DNA of 9,803 bases from an uncultured Microbacteriaceae bacterium (GCA_903907615.1 CAIVOR010000244.1:1-9803), one strand, 5' to 3'. Shown: positions 1 through 7,463, counted from the first letter of the stretch. The notes: generated from the letters alone by a model not told the origin. Numbers and translations are program-made.

Positions 1-897
1 CTGGCCGCACTCCTTGAATTGGGCGCCGGATTTCACCCCGACCTCACCGGCCGAGAAAACGTTTTTCTCAATGCAGCTCTTTTGGGAATTGATAAGAAGA
101 CGACTCAAACTAAGTTCGAAGAAATTGTCGACTTCTCGGGTGTAGCCGATTTCATTGATACGCCAGTGAAGTTTTATAGCTCCGGAATGTATGTTCGGCT
201 CGCATTCTCGGTTGCCGTGAACGTTGATCCAGATATCCTCCTTGTCGACGAGGTGCTTGCCGTAGGCGACGAGCCATTTCAACAGAAATGTCGCGAAAAA
301 ATTGAAGGTTTCCAGAAGGATGGCCGAACAATTGTTCTGGTCAGCCACTCGGCAACGGATATTGAACGACTGGCCACGCGTGCGATAGTGCTTGACCACG
401 GAAAAGTTGCATTCGACGGTGACCCAACTTTAGGAATACAAGAGTTGCGAGCCGGTTACCGAAGAGCGCTGAAGGAATCAGCCCAACCTCTTGCGAGTAC
501 TCCATCGAACGATATTTCCATTGTTGGAGTTCGCGCAGAAGTTGGGACGAATAAGAAAAGTCCTGACCTCACTCTTGTGGTTGACTACACAATTACGGGA
601 CCTGTCGAGGACTACCGCATAAATATTGGTGTTGACTCGCTGAACGGAGTCCGCCTCTTTACCGCCGAGTCTGCCCGGATCTTGCCGTCGCTTCCCCTGT
701 CAGAAGGCCCGCACACCATCCGCTTGTCATATCCCGAGGTGCCGCTGGCTAGTGGCGCCTATCAGGTTTCTGTCGCCGCTTATCGAGCAGACAACACCAT
801 GGCGGACCGCGTAAGTGGCGGGTGCGAATTCGAGCTTTCGAAAGCTACCGGTGGACACGGGCTACTTTCTCTGGTTCCGCAAGCCCACGTTTCCTGA
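1..897 (+). CDS. Wzt-type ABC transporter ATP-binding protein, 5' end missing
   Basis: This is the ATPase subunit of an ABC exporter for an undecaprenyl-linked polysaccharide; its Wzm-type permease partner would lie outside the window to the left. The reading frame is open from base 1 (LAALLELGAGFHPDLTGREN), so the N-terminus with Walker A is cut off and the TTG at 19 is not the start. Visible parts, numbered from the first codon, are the ABC signature SSGMYVRLAF (60-69), Walker B ILLVDE (79-84) and the H-loop SHS (115-117). SSGM in place of LSGG is usual for the Wzt/TagH/RfbE branch. After about residue 165 a beta-rich extension of roughly 115 residues follows, resembling the Wzt C-terminal domain that recognises the polymer or its terminal modification. 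The gene is convergent with the sugar-nucleotide genes that follow, across a 60-bp gap with no clear terminator. The family call is firm; the exported polymer is inferred. Confidence 0.93.
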   Translation: MAALLELGAGFHPDLTGRENVFLNAALLGIDKKTTQTKFEEIVDFSGVADFIDTPVKFYSSGMYVRLAFSVAVNVDPDILLVDEVLAVGDEPFQQKCREKIEGFQKDGRTIVLVSHSATDIERLATRAIVLDHGKVAFDGDPTLGIQELRAGYRRALKESAQPLASTPSNDISIVGVRAEVGTNKKSPDLTLVVDYTITGPVEDYRINIGVDSLNGVRLFTAESARILPSLPLSEGPHTIRLSYPEVPLASGAYQVSVAAYRADNTMADRVSGGCEFELSKATGGHGLLSLVPQAHVS

Positions 898-957
898 CGC
901 GCTCGTGCATCGACCTTGGTACGAACAGAGACAGCTGTTTCCTTGTGGGCGGACAGG

Positions 958-1878
958 CTAACAAGTCTCCGCACGGTAATCGTCGAAAATCCACTGGATA
1001 CCGGTGAGAGGTTTGGTTTCTGGATTCCAACCCCGCGAGCGCGCGAGGGTTGAATCCAGAAGGCGGCGTCGGACACCGTTTGGTTTGTCGCTATTGAATG
1101 TGAATTCTGGCGTGACGCCAACAACTTCTGCTGCCCAACGGTAGTAGTCAGTAATGGCATGGTCTTGGCCGAAGCCAATATTCATGACCGAGTCCCAGCC
1201 GGCCAGGTTCTCTGCGGACAACGCGATCCACTTCGCAATGTCCGTTGCGGCTACAAATTCACGCCGGGACTGACCATCACCCCAAATCTCCACGGGCCCG
1301 CCATCGCGCGCAGCATCAAGAGTTTTTTTCAAGGCCGCTCCGAGGAGATGGCTGGCGGCGTTTTCACTCAGTGCTTCGTGACCAAAAATATTGCAGGGAA
1401 TGAGTGCCCGATAGTTGAGGCCGTCTTCGTGTGAGATGCTCGCACACAGTTTGGTACCAAGAATCTTGGAAAGACCGTACGTCTCACTGGCCGGCTCCAG
1501 AGGCCCTGTGAGAATGTCCTGTTCAGAAAATGTGCCATCGTCCGTCTCCGGGTAAATTGCCGCCGAAGATATGTAGACAAAATTCTTGACGCCGTGCTTA
1601 CGCGCACTGTTCAGAAGATTGGAGTCCATGATCACGTTGTCCAACAGAAAGCGGGTCGGGTGAGCAATGCGTTCCGCGATTCCCCGCACGAGGGCCGCTG
1701 TATGAACAATCAGGTCGGGTTTCTCACGTGCAACAAAAGCGTCAACGTCTGAAGCGTCAGACAGTTCCAGCCTGCTGCGATCTAGCGCAATCAGCTCGTC
1801 TTGCGGCCGCCCAGATCCCCACGCATCGACAATTTCTCGCCCCAACATGCCGGCGGCACCGGTAACGACTACTTTCAT
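958..1878 (-). CDS. GDP-L-fucose synthase-like NAD(P)-dependent epimerase/reductase
   Basis: This 306-residue extended SDR protein probably acts on the GDP-4-keto-6-deoxymannose made by the Gmd encoded just upstream. It has the Rossmann motif TGAAGMLG (6-13). Signatures of GDP-fucose synthase follow: TGPLEP (124-129), Y134-x3-K138, the RREF motif (205-208) and KPNGVRRRLLD near 265-275. Aligned to E. coli GDP-fucose synthase with a constant offset of 2, Ser105, Tyr134, Lys138 and His177 match Ser107, Tyr136, Lys140 and His179. However, Ala107 stands where the epimerising Cys109 should be, within SSAAIYP. The 3,5-epimerase step may therefore be lost or altered, leaving a C4 reductase that gives a GDP-6-deoxy-D-hexose (talose or rhamnose type). 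The ATG overlaps the gmd stop codon as ATGA, so the two are translationally coupled. The family is firm; the product sugar is open. Confidence 0.88.
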   Translation of the reverse strand: MKVVVTGAAGMLGREIVDAWGSGRPQDELIALDRSRLELSDASDVDAFVAREKPDLIVHTAALVRGIAERIAHPTRFLLDNVIMDSNLLNSARKHGVKNFVYISSAAIYPETDDGTFSEQDILTGPLEPASETYGLSKILGTKLCASISHEDGLNYRALIPCNIFGHEALSENAASHLLGAALKKTLDAARDGGPVEIWGDGQSRREFVAATDIAKWIALSAENLAGWDSVMNIGFGQDHAITDYYRWAAEVVGVTPEFTFNSDKPNGVRRRLLDSTLARSRGWNPETKPLTGIQWIFDDYRAETC

Positions 1879-2903
1879 CGACGGAACATAGGTGTGTCTA
1901 CGTAGTGGCGCCCTTCAATTTCGAGAGCGGCGACATCCGCATCCACCATGATGCGCGCAAGTTCTGGAGTGTGCACGCTGGGTTTCCAATCGAGCACGTC
2001 GCGAGCCTTGGAGTAGTCGCCAATCAACGAATCCACCTCGGACGGTCGCAGGTACCGTTCGTCAAACTTGACGTACTTCTCCCAATCCAAGCCCTTGTGC
2101 TCAAAAGCAATCTGGAGGAAGTCCTTCACCGTGTATGCCTCACCTGTGGCAAGCACAAAGTCGTGTGGCTCATTGTGCTGGAGCATGCGCCACATGCCCT
2201 CGACATACTCCGGCGCGTAACCCCAGTCGCGCACGGCGTCAAGGTTGCCCATGTAGAGCGAGTCCTGCTCTCCGGCAGCAATTCGGGCAACGGCCCGAGT
2301 GATCTTTCGCGTGACGAACGTTCCACCGCGGCGCGGAGACTCGTGGTTGAACAGGATCCCGTTGACTGCGAAGAGGCCGTAGGCCTCACGGTAGTTGCGT
2401 GTAATCCAGTACGAATAAACCTTGGCGACGCCATATGGCGATCGCGGGTGGAACGGGGTGTCTTCATTCTGTGGCGGCGGCGTTGCGCCGAACATCTCTG
2501 AACTCGACGCTTGATAGAAGCGGCAATTCACCCCGGCCTGGCGAATGGCCTCAAGCAGGCGGATGGTGCCCAGGCCTGTCGTGTCGCTGGTGTACTCCGG
2601 TTCGTCGAAGCTCACGCGAACGTGCGATTGTGCCGCCAGATTGTAAACCTCGACAGGGTTAATTTCAGCGAGAAGCGTGACCAGTCGAGATCCGTCGGTG
2701 AGGTCGGCGAAGTGCAGATAAAGGTGCTTGTCTTCATCTTGTGACGACTCATAGATGTGATCGATGCGCGTGGTGTTGAAAGTTGAGGCCCGACGAATCA
2801 GGCCGTGAACTTCGTACCCTTTGCTCAGCAGTAGCTCGGCCAGATAACTGCCGTCTTGACCGGTTATGCCTGTAATCAGCGCCTTGGGGCGTGCCGGAGT
2901 CAT
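1875..2903 (-). CDS. gmd: GDP-mannose 4,6-dehydratase
   Basis: It converts GDP-D-mannose to GDP-4-keto-6-deoxy-D-mannose in the cytoplasm, the entry step to GDP-fucose, GDP-rhamnose and related sugars. The 342 residues are close to the usual length. Visible motifs are TGITGQDGSYLAE (about 11-23), AAQSHVRVSF (about 90-99), the SSSEMFG active-site loop (133-139, with Ser134 and Glu136 at the catalytic Thr and Glu positions), and SPYGVAK with Tyr157 and Lys161. NHESPRRGGTFVTRKI near 186-201 is highly characteristic of Gmd. I chose the ATG at 2903 over a TTG one codon upstream because the GAGAGGG ribosome site sits 5 nt before the ATG and only 2 nt before the TTG. The next gene overlaps by ATGA. 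The gene upstream on the same strand ends 71 bp away, so it may be the same transcript or have its own promoter. Confidence 0.96.
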   Translation of the reverse strand: MTPARPKALITGITGQDGSYLAELLLSKGYEVHGLIRRASTFNTTRIDHIYESSQDEDKHLYLHFADLTDGSRLVTLLAEINPVEVYNLAAQSHVRVSFDEPEYTSDTTGLGTIRLLEAIRQAGVNCRFYQASSSEMFGATPPPQNEDTPFHPRSPYGVAKVYSYWITRNYREAYGLFAVNGILFNHESPRRGGTFVTRKITRAVARIAAGEQDSLYMGNLDAVRDWGYAPEYVEGMWRMLQHNEPHDFVLATGEAYTVKDFLQIAFEHKGLDWEKYVKFDERYLRPSEVDSLIGDYSKARDVLDWKPSVHTPELARIMVDADVAALEIEGRHYVDTPMFRR

Positions 2904-2908
2904 CAATT

Positions 2909-2915
2909 CCCTCTC
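2909..2915 (-). promoter_or_regulatory. Ribosome binding site of gmd
   Basis: On the minus strand GAGAGGG is followed by AATTG and then ATG. The 5-nt spacing fits the ATG and excludes the TTG directly before it, so this site decides the gmd start. Confidence 0.6.
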
Positions 2916-2953
2916 ACCGCGACGTCACTCAACGTCTCATTTGTCTGAGATTG

Positions 2954-2959
2954 AGCCTA
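2954..2959 (-). promoter_or_regulatory. Possible -10 box (TAGGCT) upstream of gmd
   Basis: TAGGCT on the minus strand lies 50 bp before the gmd start, in the 71-bp gap after the membrane-protein gene. No good -35 box is seen at the expected distance. An imperfect inverted repeat (CTCAA-CG-TCTCA against TGAGATTGAG, 2928-2955) lies just downstream and overlaps the likely transcription start. Transcription could equally run through from the upstream gene. Confidence 0.22.
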
Positions 2960-2974
2960 CCAGTTGGTCTCTCG

Positions 2975-4657
2975 CTACCTCGGGGAAGAGAGCTCAACCG
3001 GCCGAACTCCTCCGGCCGAAACTAAACAAGTGTCGGTCAGCCCCAAACCCTGCGCCCAATCGAGATAAGCACTTATCGACTCGGCTGAAGTGGGGGGGAT
3101 GAAAGGGTAACCGCCCGGAAAATTGCCGGAGTAACCATTAATCGTAGCGATTTCCGAACTCACGGCCAGGGCAGTGGCATCAACTTGAACCAGCCACCAC
3201 CACGACTCAGGATGAACGCTCTCAGGCCCCGGCTCTGTCAGAAGGAAGCTGGTGCACGATGAGTGTTCCAACTGTGACAGCGACGACCTCAGCGGTGGCG
3301 CAACAAACTGGTCCGCGGTCCAATTCGTTGGCGCCGGGCGTTGTTGCTCGATAAAGAAGAGACACAGCAGAACAGCTGCCCCCAGAACCCGAAGGGAGTG
3401 CCGCCGCGCATGGGTTCGATTCCCGTCGAGTACCCACTTTTCGACGACATAGATGACGATCAACAGAACGATCACGGTGAGGACGATATTCACTCTGAAC
3501 GCAGCGCGGATGGAGGTAGCACCTGGCAGGAATTTCCACAGAAGATGAAATAGTGAAAAACCGCCCTCGCCAAAAATCATCACGACCAGCCAGGTCGCCC
3601 ACACGGTAATGGCTCCCACGACTAAGGCGGTGGGAACAGCAATGCGTCTGCGGATGGCCATCGCCAGAAGCCAGAGGGATACAACCACGAAACTGACAAA
3701 GAGAATGGGTGGGATGCCCATCGCGTGCTCCGCCGACGAAGGCGTCACCGTCGGGTCCAACACATGGACGAGATCCCACCAGATTCCCGCCCCGCCCATC
3801 ACGTTCACGACATCCACAACATGGGGCCCATAAGTGAGATATTCGGTCCAGGGCTTACGCAGGGCGCCAAGGACGGGGACGTAAACGAGAAGCCATGCGG
3901 CGCCAAGCCCCAGTGTGACGCCGAGGGACAGCACCCACCCCGTGAGTGACAGGCTTCGCGCGCGTCTCCACGGCGTCACCACCCAGCGGGCGCTGCGGGT
4001 GAAGATAAAAGTAAACACCACCGCGATTGCGCCGACCATGAAAAAGAAGAAAACGGGATACCAGGAGGTCAAGGCGCCAAGGGCCAGAACGGGGAGCATG
4101 AAAAACCAGGCCGTCCGTGATCTTTTTGACGTCCCGTGTCGACCATAAAGATAAAGTGCGATGATCCACCAGAAAATCCCATAACCAAGAGTTTGCACAT
4201 GCTCTAGTTGCGTGACGAATGCGTAGGTTGTGCCCGCAATCAGGACAAACACAAGCTTTACGGAAAGCGACCTAAAGACCTGATGTGCGAGAAGCGCGAT
4301 CCCCAGATTTCCCACAAAAATAAGAACGCACGTGGCAATCGACCAACTTGTCACCGGATCCAGAGTCATCGCCCGAAGTAGCGCGTGAACAATTCCTGGC
4401 GCTAGGAAAGCATCGGAAAACCCGAGGGTGTCCTGCGCGGGAAAGAAGAAAAGCGTGCTGCCCAGGGCTTCGTGGCCGCCGAAGAATCGAAACCAGTGCT
4501 CATAAACTGAGACGGTCCACCTGGCGTCCCCTAGGTCGCCCAGAAGTTTGCCGAAAAACAGTCCCCGCAACGGAATAACTGTGGCAACAACCGCGGCGAC
4601 GACGAGCGCTCCCCGGCTGAGAAGTTGATTGCGCGCGACGCGTCGTTGCCGAACCAC
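2975..4657 (-). CDS. Large multispanning membrane protein, GT-C-type glycosyltransferase-like
   Basis: This 560-residue protein has roughly ten to twelve hydrophobic segments, beginning at 13-32 and ending near 424-437, then a soluble tail of about 120 residues probably outside the membrane. The first loop holds GDLGDARW (40-47), an acidic motif like those at the active site of GT-C enzymes that use lipid-phosphate sugar donors. PGATSIRAAFRVN (378-390) resembles a PG-SS-R-P-R-loop motif common in uncharacterised bacterial proteins of this type. Two tail cysteines (468 and 544) could form a disulfide. The GTG start follows a weak AGGCGA site and lies 7 bp after the GT2 stop codon, so the two are almost certainly one operon. 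The likely role is transfer of the sugar loaded by the GT2 enzyme onto a surface polymer. I do not recognise a named family, and the function is inferred from topology and neighbours. Confidence 0.82.
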   Translation of the reverse strand: MVRQRRVARNQLLSRGALVVAAVVATVIPLRGLFFGKLLGDLGDARWTVSVYEHWFRFFGGHEALGSTLFFFPAQDTLGFSDAFLAPGIVHALLRAMTLDPVTSWSIATCVLIFVGNLGIALLAHQVFRSLSVKLVFVLIAGTTYAFVTQLEHVQTLGYGIFWWIIALYLYGRHGTSKRSRTAWFFMLPVLALGALTSWYPVFFFFMVGAIAVVFTFIFTRSARWVVTPWRRARSLSLTGWVLSLGVTLGLGAAWLLVYVPVLGALRKPWTEYLTYGPHVVDVVNVMGGAGIWWDLVHVLDPTVTPSSAEHAMGIPPILFVSFVVVSLWLLAMAIRRRIAVPTALVVGAITVWATWLVVMIFGEGGFSLFHLLWKFLPGATSIRAAFRVNIVLTVIVLLIVIYVVEKWVLDGNRTHARRHSLRVLGAAVLLCLFFIEQQRPAPTNWTADQFVAPPLRSSLSQLEHSSCTSFLLTEPGPESVHPESWWWLVQVDATALAVSSEIATINGYSGNFPGGYPFIPPTSAESISAYLDWAQGLGLTDTCLVSAGGVRPVELSSPR

Positions 4658-4664
4658 AAGTCGC

Positions 4665-5363
4665 CTAGTTCTTTCGGGAAAAAACGTTGTACTTCAGGAT
4701 GCAATAAATCGCTCGAAACCCGTCTTTGGCGCCGATTTTCTTGCCCTCGGCATACGTGCGGCCGTTGTATGAAATGCCCACCTCAAAGATGCGAACGTTC
4801 ATGCGCGCGATTTTGGCTGTAATTTCGGGTTCAAAACCAAAACGATTCTCACGAATGTTCACGCTCTGAATGATCTCGCGGCGAAAGACCTTGTAGCAGG
4901 TTTCCATATCGGTGAGATTGATATTCGTGAAAACATTCGACATCCACGTCAGGAACTTATTTCCGACGGAATGCCAGTAATAGACCACGCGATGGGCATA
5001 CCCGCCGGCAAAGCGACTGCCAAAAACCACGTCTGCTTTTCCATCGAGAATAGGTTGGATCAAGTTCGGATACTCGTTGGGGTCGTACTCCAAATCAGCG
5101 TCCTGAATGAGAACGATGTCGCCGGTGGCCAGCGCAATGCCCGTGCGGAGCGCCGCACCTTTGCCCTGATTTTTCACATGGCGTTCGAGCCGGTCGACAA
5201 GGTGGCCATACTTCTGTGCGATCAAGTCGTAGGTGCCATCCGCTGAACAATCGTCAACAACGATGATCTCTTTGTTCTTGTAAGGCGCATCCTTGACCGC
5301 CTGGAGAACCGTGCCGATGGTGGCAGACTCGTTGTAGCAGGGAATGACGATGGACAGTTTCAC
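4665..5363 (-). CDS. GT2 family glycosyltransferase (polyprenyl-phosphate sugar synthase type)
   Basis: This 232-residue GT-A enzyme resembles dolichol-phosphate mannosyltransferase (DPM1) and GtrB. These enzymes move a sugar from a nucleotide donor to undecaprenyl or dolichyl phosphate on the cytoplasmic face. Visible features are the N-terminal strand SIVIPCYNE (4-12), EIIVVDDCSADGT (32-44), the NQGKGAALRTG loop (66-75), the metal-binding DAD in QDADLEYDP (88-90), and RFGFEPEITAKIAR near 174-187. It lacks the C-terminal membrane helices that many GtrB proteins carry. The start is a GTG preceded by GGGGA. The GT-C-like gene follows after 7 bp, and the GtrA-family gene is divergent, completing a set of transferase, flippase candidate and second transferase. 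The sugar donor cannot be read from the sequence. Confidence 0.92.
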   Translation of the reverse strand: MKLSIVIPCYNESATIGTVLQAVKDAPYKNKEIIVVDDCSADGTYDLIAQKYGHLVDRLERHVKNQGKGAALRTGIALATGDIVLIQDADLEYDPNEYPNLIQPILDGKADVVFGSRFAGGYAHRVVYYWHSVGNKFLTWMSNVFTNINLTDMETCYKVFRREIIQSVNIRENRFGFEPEITAKIARMNVRIFEVGISYNGRTYAEGKKIGAKDGFRAIYCILKYNVFSRKN

Positions 5364-5408
5364 GGATTCCCCAACTCTGGTGTGCCATGTGGCGATGCAT
5401 TATCAGAA

Positions 5409-5414
5409 TACAAT
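5409..5414 (+). promoter_or_regulatory. -10 box (TACAAT) of the GtrA-family gene, possible leaderless transcript
   Basis: TACAAT ends 6 nt before the GTG at 5421, so transcription would start at or next to that start codon. No Shine-Dalgarno sequence stands at a workable distance and no convincing -35 box is seen. On the opposite strand GATAAT (5399-5404) could be the -10 box of the divergent GT2 gene, so the two promoters would overlap. Confidence 0.35.
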
Positions 5415-5420
5415 GGCGGA

Positions 5421-5897
5421 GTGCCTCGTCTGACCGTGCCACACCTCGTGACAGAAGCAGGAAAGTACCTTCTTGTTGGGGCTGTTGGCTACGTGATTGA
5501 CGTGGCTATTTTCAATGCTTTTATTCTTCCGCCATGGATGCCCGAGCCCTTTCGTGAGCCAATCATGGCCAAGACCATTTCCACAATCCTCGCAATCATC
5601 TTCACTTACGCCATCAACAGTCGGTGGACGTTCAGGCGGCGCACGGGCCGCAAACCCGGATTGGTTCAGTTCTTACTGTTCGCGATCGTCAATGTCTTGG
5701 GTTTGCTCATCTCTGTGGCGTGTCTCTGGCTGTCCCACTACGTTTTCGGCTTCACCTCTGCCCTCGCCGACAACATCTCAGCCAATCTTTTTGGCGTTGG
5801 GCTCGCGACCATTTTCCGATTTTTTGCGTCCCGAATTTTTGTTTTTCCCAGCGATAAATCGCACGGAGCCGACAACATCCCCGCCGACCTCGTCTAG
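5421..5897 (+). CDS. GtrA family membrane protein (putative lipid-linked sugar flippase)
   Basis: GtrA-like proteins are small membrane proteins with four helices, thought to flip polyprenyl-phosphate-linked sugars across the cytoplasmic membrane. From the GTG chosen here the protein has 158 residues, typical for the family. The first helix begins at YLLVGAVGYVIDVAIFNAF. Another follows as ISTILAIIFTYAIN, leading to the family hallmark NSRWTFRR and a basic loop. A third is FLLFAIVNVLGLLISVACLWL, and the last lies around NISANLFGVGLATIFRFFASRIFVF. The FRFFASRIFVF ending is a family hallmark. The start is uncertain: an in-frame GTG at 5382 would add 13 residues without a ribosome site, and GTGs at 5436 and 5448 are also possible. 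It is divergent from the GT2 gene, its likely functional partner, and 24 bp before the SDR gene. Confidence 0.88.
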   Translation: MPRLTVPHLVTEAGKYLLVGAVGYVIDVAIFNAFILPPWMPEPFREPIMAKTISTILAIIFTYAINSRWTFRRRTGRKPGLVQFLLFAIVNVLGLLISVACLWLSHYVFGFTSALADNISANLFGVGLATIFRFFASRIFVFPSDKSHGADNIPADLV

Positions 5898-5921
5898 CTT
5901 TGTGCCGGTAGGTTTAGTCGC

Positions 5922-6698
5922 ATGATCGACCGTCGCGTTGTCGTTACCGGAGCCAGTTCGGGCATTGGCGAGGCCACCGCTCGACTTTTTGCCGCCCGCG
6001 GCTGGCGAGTTGTGGGCGTGGCTCGGCGCGCGGACCGGCTTGCCCAACTGGCGGCGGGAACGGGCATCGAGACGTTCGTCGCCGACGTGACTAAGCAAGA
6101 TGACGTCGACGCCCTGTGCGATTTCCTCGCCACAACGGGCGGCGTTGCTTCGCTCGTGAACATCGCGGGCGGAGCTTTTGGCAGCGCCTCGGTTGAAGAC
6201 AGCGATGTGGCCGATTGGCAGAAGATGTTCGACGTCAACGTGATTGGCGTCAAGCGCGTCACCGCAACGTTGCTTACCCTGCTGCGTGAGGCCGCTGCCG
6301 ATGGCCACGCCGACATTGTGACCATCACGTCAACGGCCGGCACGATCGTCTACGAGGGTGGAGCCGGATATAACGCGGCCAAGTTTGCTGCCCACGCACT
6401 CATGGGCGTCTTGCGGCTCGAGCTTGCGGGCGAGCCCATCCGCGTCATTGAAATTGCGCCGGGAATGGTGAAAACGGAAGAGTTTGCGCTCAATCGCTTG
6501 GGCGGCGATACCGAGAAGGTCGATGCCCTCTATGCCGGCGTTGAAGCGCCCCTCACGGCCAAGGACATCGCCGAAACCATCGTTCACACGCTGGAACTTC
6601 CGGGCCACGTGAACCTCGACCTGATCACGATGCGGCCAGTCGCTCAGGCCGCCCAGCACAAACTGATTCGAGGTAAACTGAGCCCCAAGAAGGCTTAA
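5922..6698 (+). CDS. Short-chain dehydrogenase/reductase (classical SDR)
   Basis: This is a cytoplasmic NAD(P)-dependent oxidoreductase of 258 residues, the standard length for classical SDRs. The cofactor motif TGASSGIG is at 9-16, and basic residues after strand 2 (ARRADR, 34-39) favour NADP(H). NIAG (80-83) replaces the usual NNAG. The catalytic residues are Asn106, Ser137, Tyr150 and Lys154, the last two within YNAAK. APGMVKTEEF (179-188) matches the usual PG-V-T segment. The overall pattern resembles the YdfG group of serine/3-hydroxyacid dehydrogenases, but the substrate cannot be named. A TAGGTT sequence 7 nt before the ATG could be a -10 box for a leaderless message; the GtrA-family gene ends 24 bp upstream, so co-transcription is also possible. 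It is convergent with the PAP2 gene 12 bp away, with no visible terminator between. Confidence 0.93.
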   Translation: MIDRRVVVTGASSGIGEATARLFAARGWRVVGVARRADRLAQLAAGTGIETFVADVTKQDDVDALCDFLATTGGVASLVNIAGGAFGSASVEDSDVADWQKMFDVNVIGVKRVTATLLTLLREAAADGHADIVTITSTAGTIVYEGGAGYNAAKFAAHALMGVLRLELAGEPIRVIEIAPGMVKTEEFALNRLGGDTEKVDALYAGVEAPLTAKDIAETIVHTLELPGHVNLDLITMRPVAQAAQHKLIRGKLSPKKA

Positions 6699-6710
6699 CC
6701 TGAAAAAGTC

Positions 6711-7376
6711 TTAGCGTCGCTTTCGCGTCACGAGGCGGATGAACCAGTTCCACACGCCCAAGACCAGGAACGCTCCCGACAGGCCGCCCAGGATGCCGCC
6801 CACAATGTCCATCGGGTAGTGCACACCGAGCAACAGGCGACTCCAGCCCGTGGCGAGCGTGAGCAGGCACAAAAAGATCACGACGGGCCAGCGCCAGCGC
6901 GAACCGGAGAGCACCACGCACACCGCCACCGTCAACGCCATGACAAACGTGACGTGACCGCTGGGGTAGCTGAGCGCTTCCTTGTAGGCGGAGCCGTCGA
7001 AGGGCAAGGGGCGCGGTTCGGCAACCACCTGCTTGACTCCCGCAATGAGGAGCCAGCCGGCGCCAGCCACAACCATCGAACCGAGGGCCGTCAGCCAGCC
7101 CTTCCAAATAGTGACGAGAATGCCCATAACGATGAGGATGACGGCAACGACAACGTAGCGGTCGATGGCTTCAAGGATGACGGCAAGCCACTCCTGAAAG
7201 GGAGAGGTATTGGCGTGAAAGAACTCGTCAATGACATACGTGGACTTGGTCCACTCAAGGTTCGCCACGGCAACGAAGCCAATGATTGCGGTGAGAATGT
7301 AACCGCCGAGACCCCACCAGAAAGCACCTCGGGGAGCGGACAGGATGCCCGTTCCCATGTGAAATTTCTTTGCCAC
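6711..7376 (-). CDS. PAP2 superfamily membrane phosphatase
   Basis: This 221-residue integral membrane protein has the full PAP2 acid-phosphatase signature: K115-x6-R122-P123 (KQVVAEPRP), PSGH at 138-141, and S179-R180-x5-H186-x3-D190 (SRLLLGVHYPMD). About six helices surround these motifs. Members hydrolyse lipid phosphates such as undecaprenyl pyrophosphate, phosphatidylglycerol phosphate or phosphatidate on the outer face of the membrane. Near polysaccharide and wall-ligase genes, carrier-lipid recycling is a reasonable but unproven role. The start is the GTG that gives MAKKFHMGTG, preceded by GAGAGAG; an ATG six codons further in is the alternative. A TAGACT -10 candidate lies about 40 bp upstream. 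Confidence 0.92.
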   Translation of the reverse strand: MAKKFHMGTGILSAPRGAFWWGLGGYILTAIIGFVAVANLEWTKSTYVIDEFFHANTSPFQEWLAVILEAIDRYVVVAVILIVMGILVTIWKGWLTALGSMVVAGAGWLLIAGVKQVVAEPRPLPFDGSAYKEALSYPSGHVTFVMALTVAVCVVLSGSRWRWPVVIFLCLLTLATGWSRLLLGVHYPMDIVGGILGGLSGAFLVLGVWNWFIRLVTRKRR

Positions 7377-7415
7377 GTGTTTTCACTCTCTCGTGCGGAA
7401 TAAGTCAACGCATTG

Positions 7416-7421
7416 AGTCTA
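7416..7421 (-). promoter_or_regulatory. Possible -10 box (TAGACT) of the PAP2 gene
   Basis: TAGACT on the minus strand would give a leader of about 33 nt before the GTG at 7376. The -35 position falls in a run of C with no match to consensus. The same hexamer precedes tRNA-Ser(UGA) in this window. Confidence 0.3.
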
Positions 7422-7442
7422 CGGGCGGCGCAGGAGGTGGGG

Positions 7443-7462
7443 GGAGACGGCGGGGATTCGAC
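7443..7462 (-). pseudogene. Remnant of a tRNA-Ser 3' end (first copy)
   Basis: On the minus strand GTCGAATCCCCGCCGTCTCC matches the T-loop, 3' T-stem and acceptor strand of the intact tRNA-Ser(GCU) gene about 280 bp away. It has one extra C and two T-loop changes, and CCA is replaced by a run of C. No 5' tRNA half can be found upstream, so this is a fragment, not a gene. A chance match of a GC-rich run cannot be fully excluded. Confidence 0.4.
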
Positions 7463-7463
7463 G

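Noticed and set aside
924..939. Small hairpin AACAG/CTGTT in the gap between the Wzt-type gene and the epimerase/reductase gene
   Set aside because: The stem is only 5 bp with a short T-run on one side, too weak to call a terminator.
1905..2501. 198-residue plus-strand frame opposite gmd
   Set aside because: gmd is unambiguous on the other strand. This frame has no domain or ribosome site.
5778..6343. Minus-strand frames of 149 and 176 residues opposite the GtrA-family and SDR genes
   Set aside because: The plus-strand SDR has every catalytic motif. The antisense frames are low-complexity Ala/Ser/Arg-rich with no recognisable domain.
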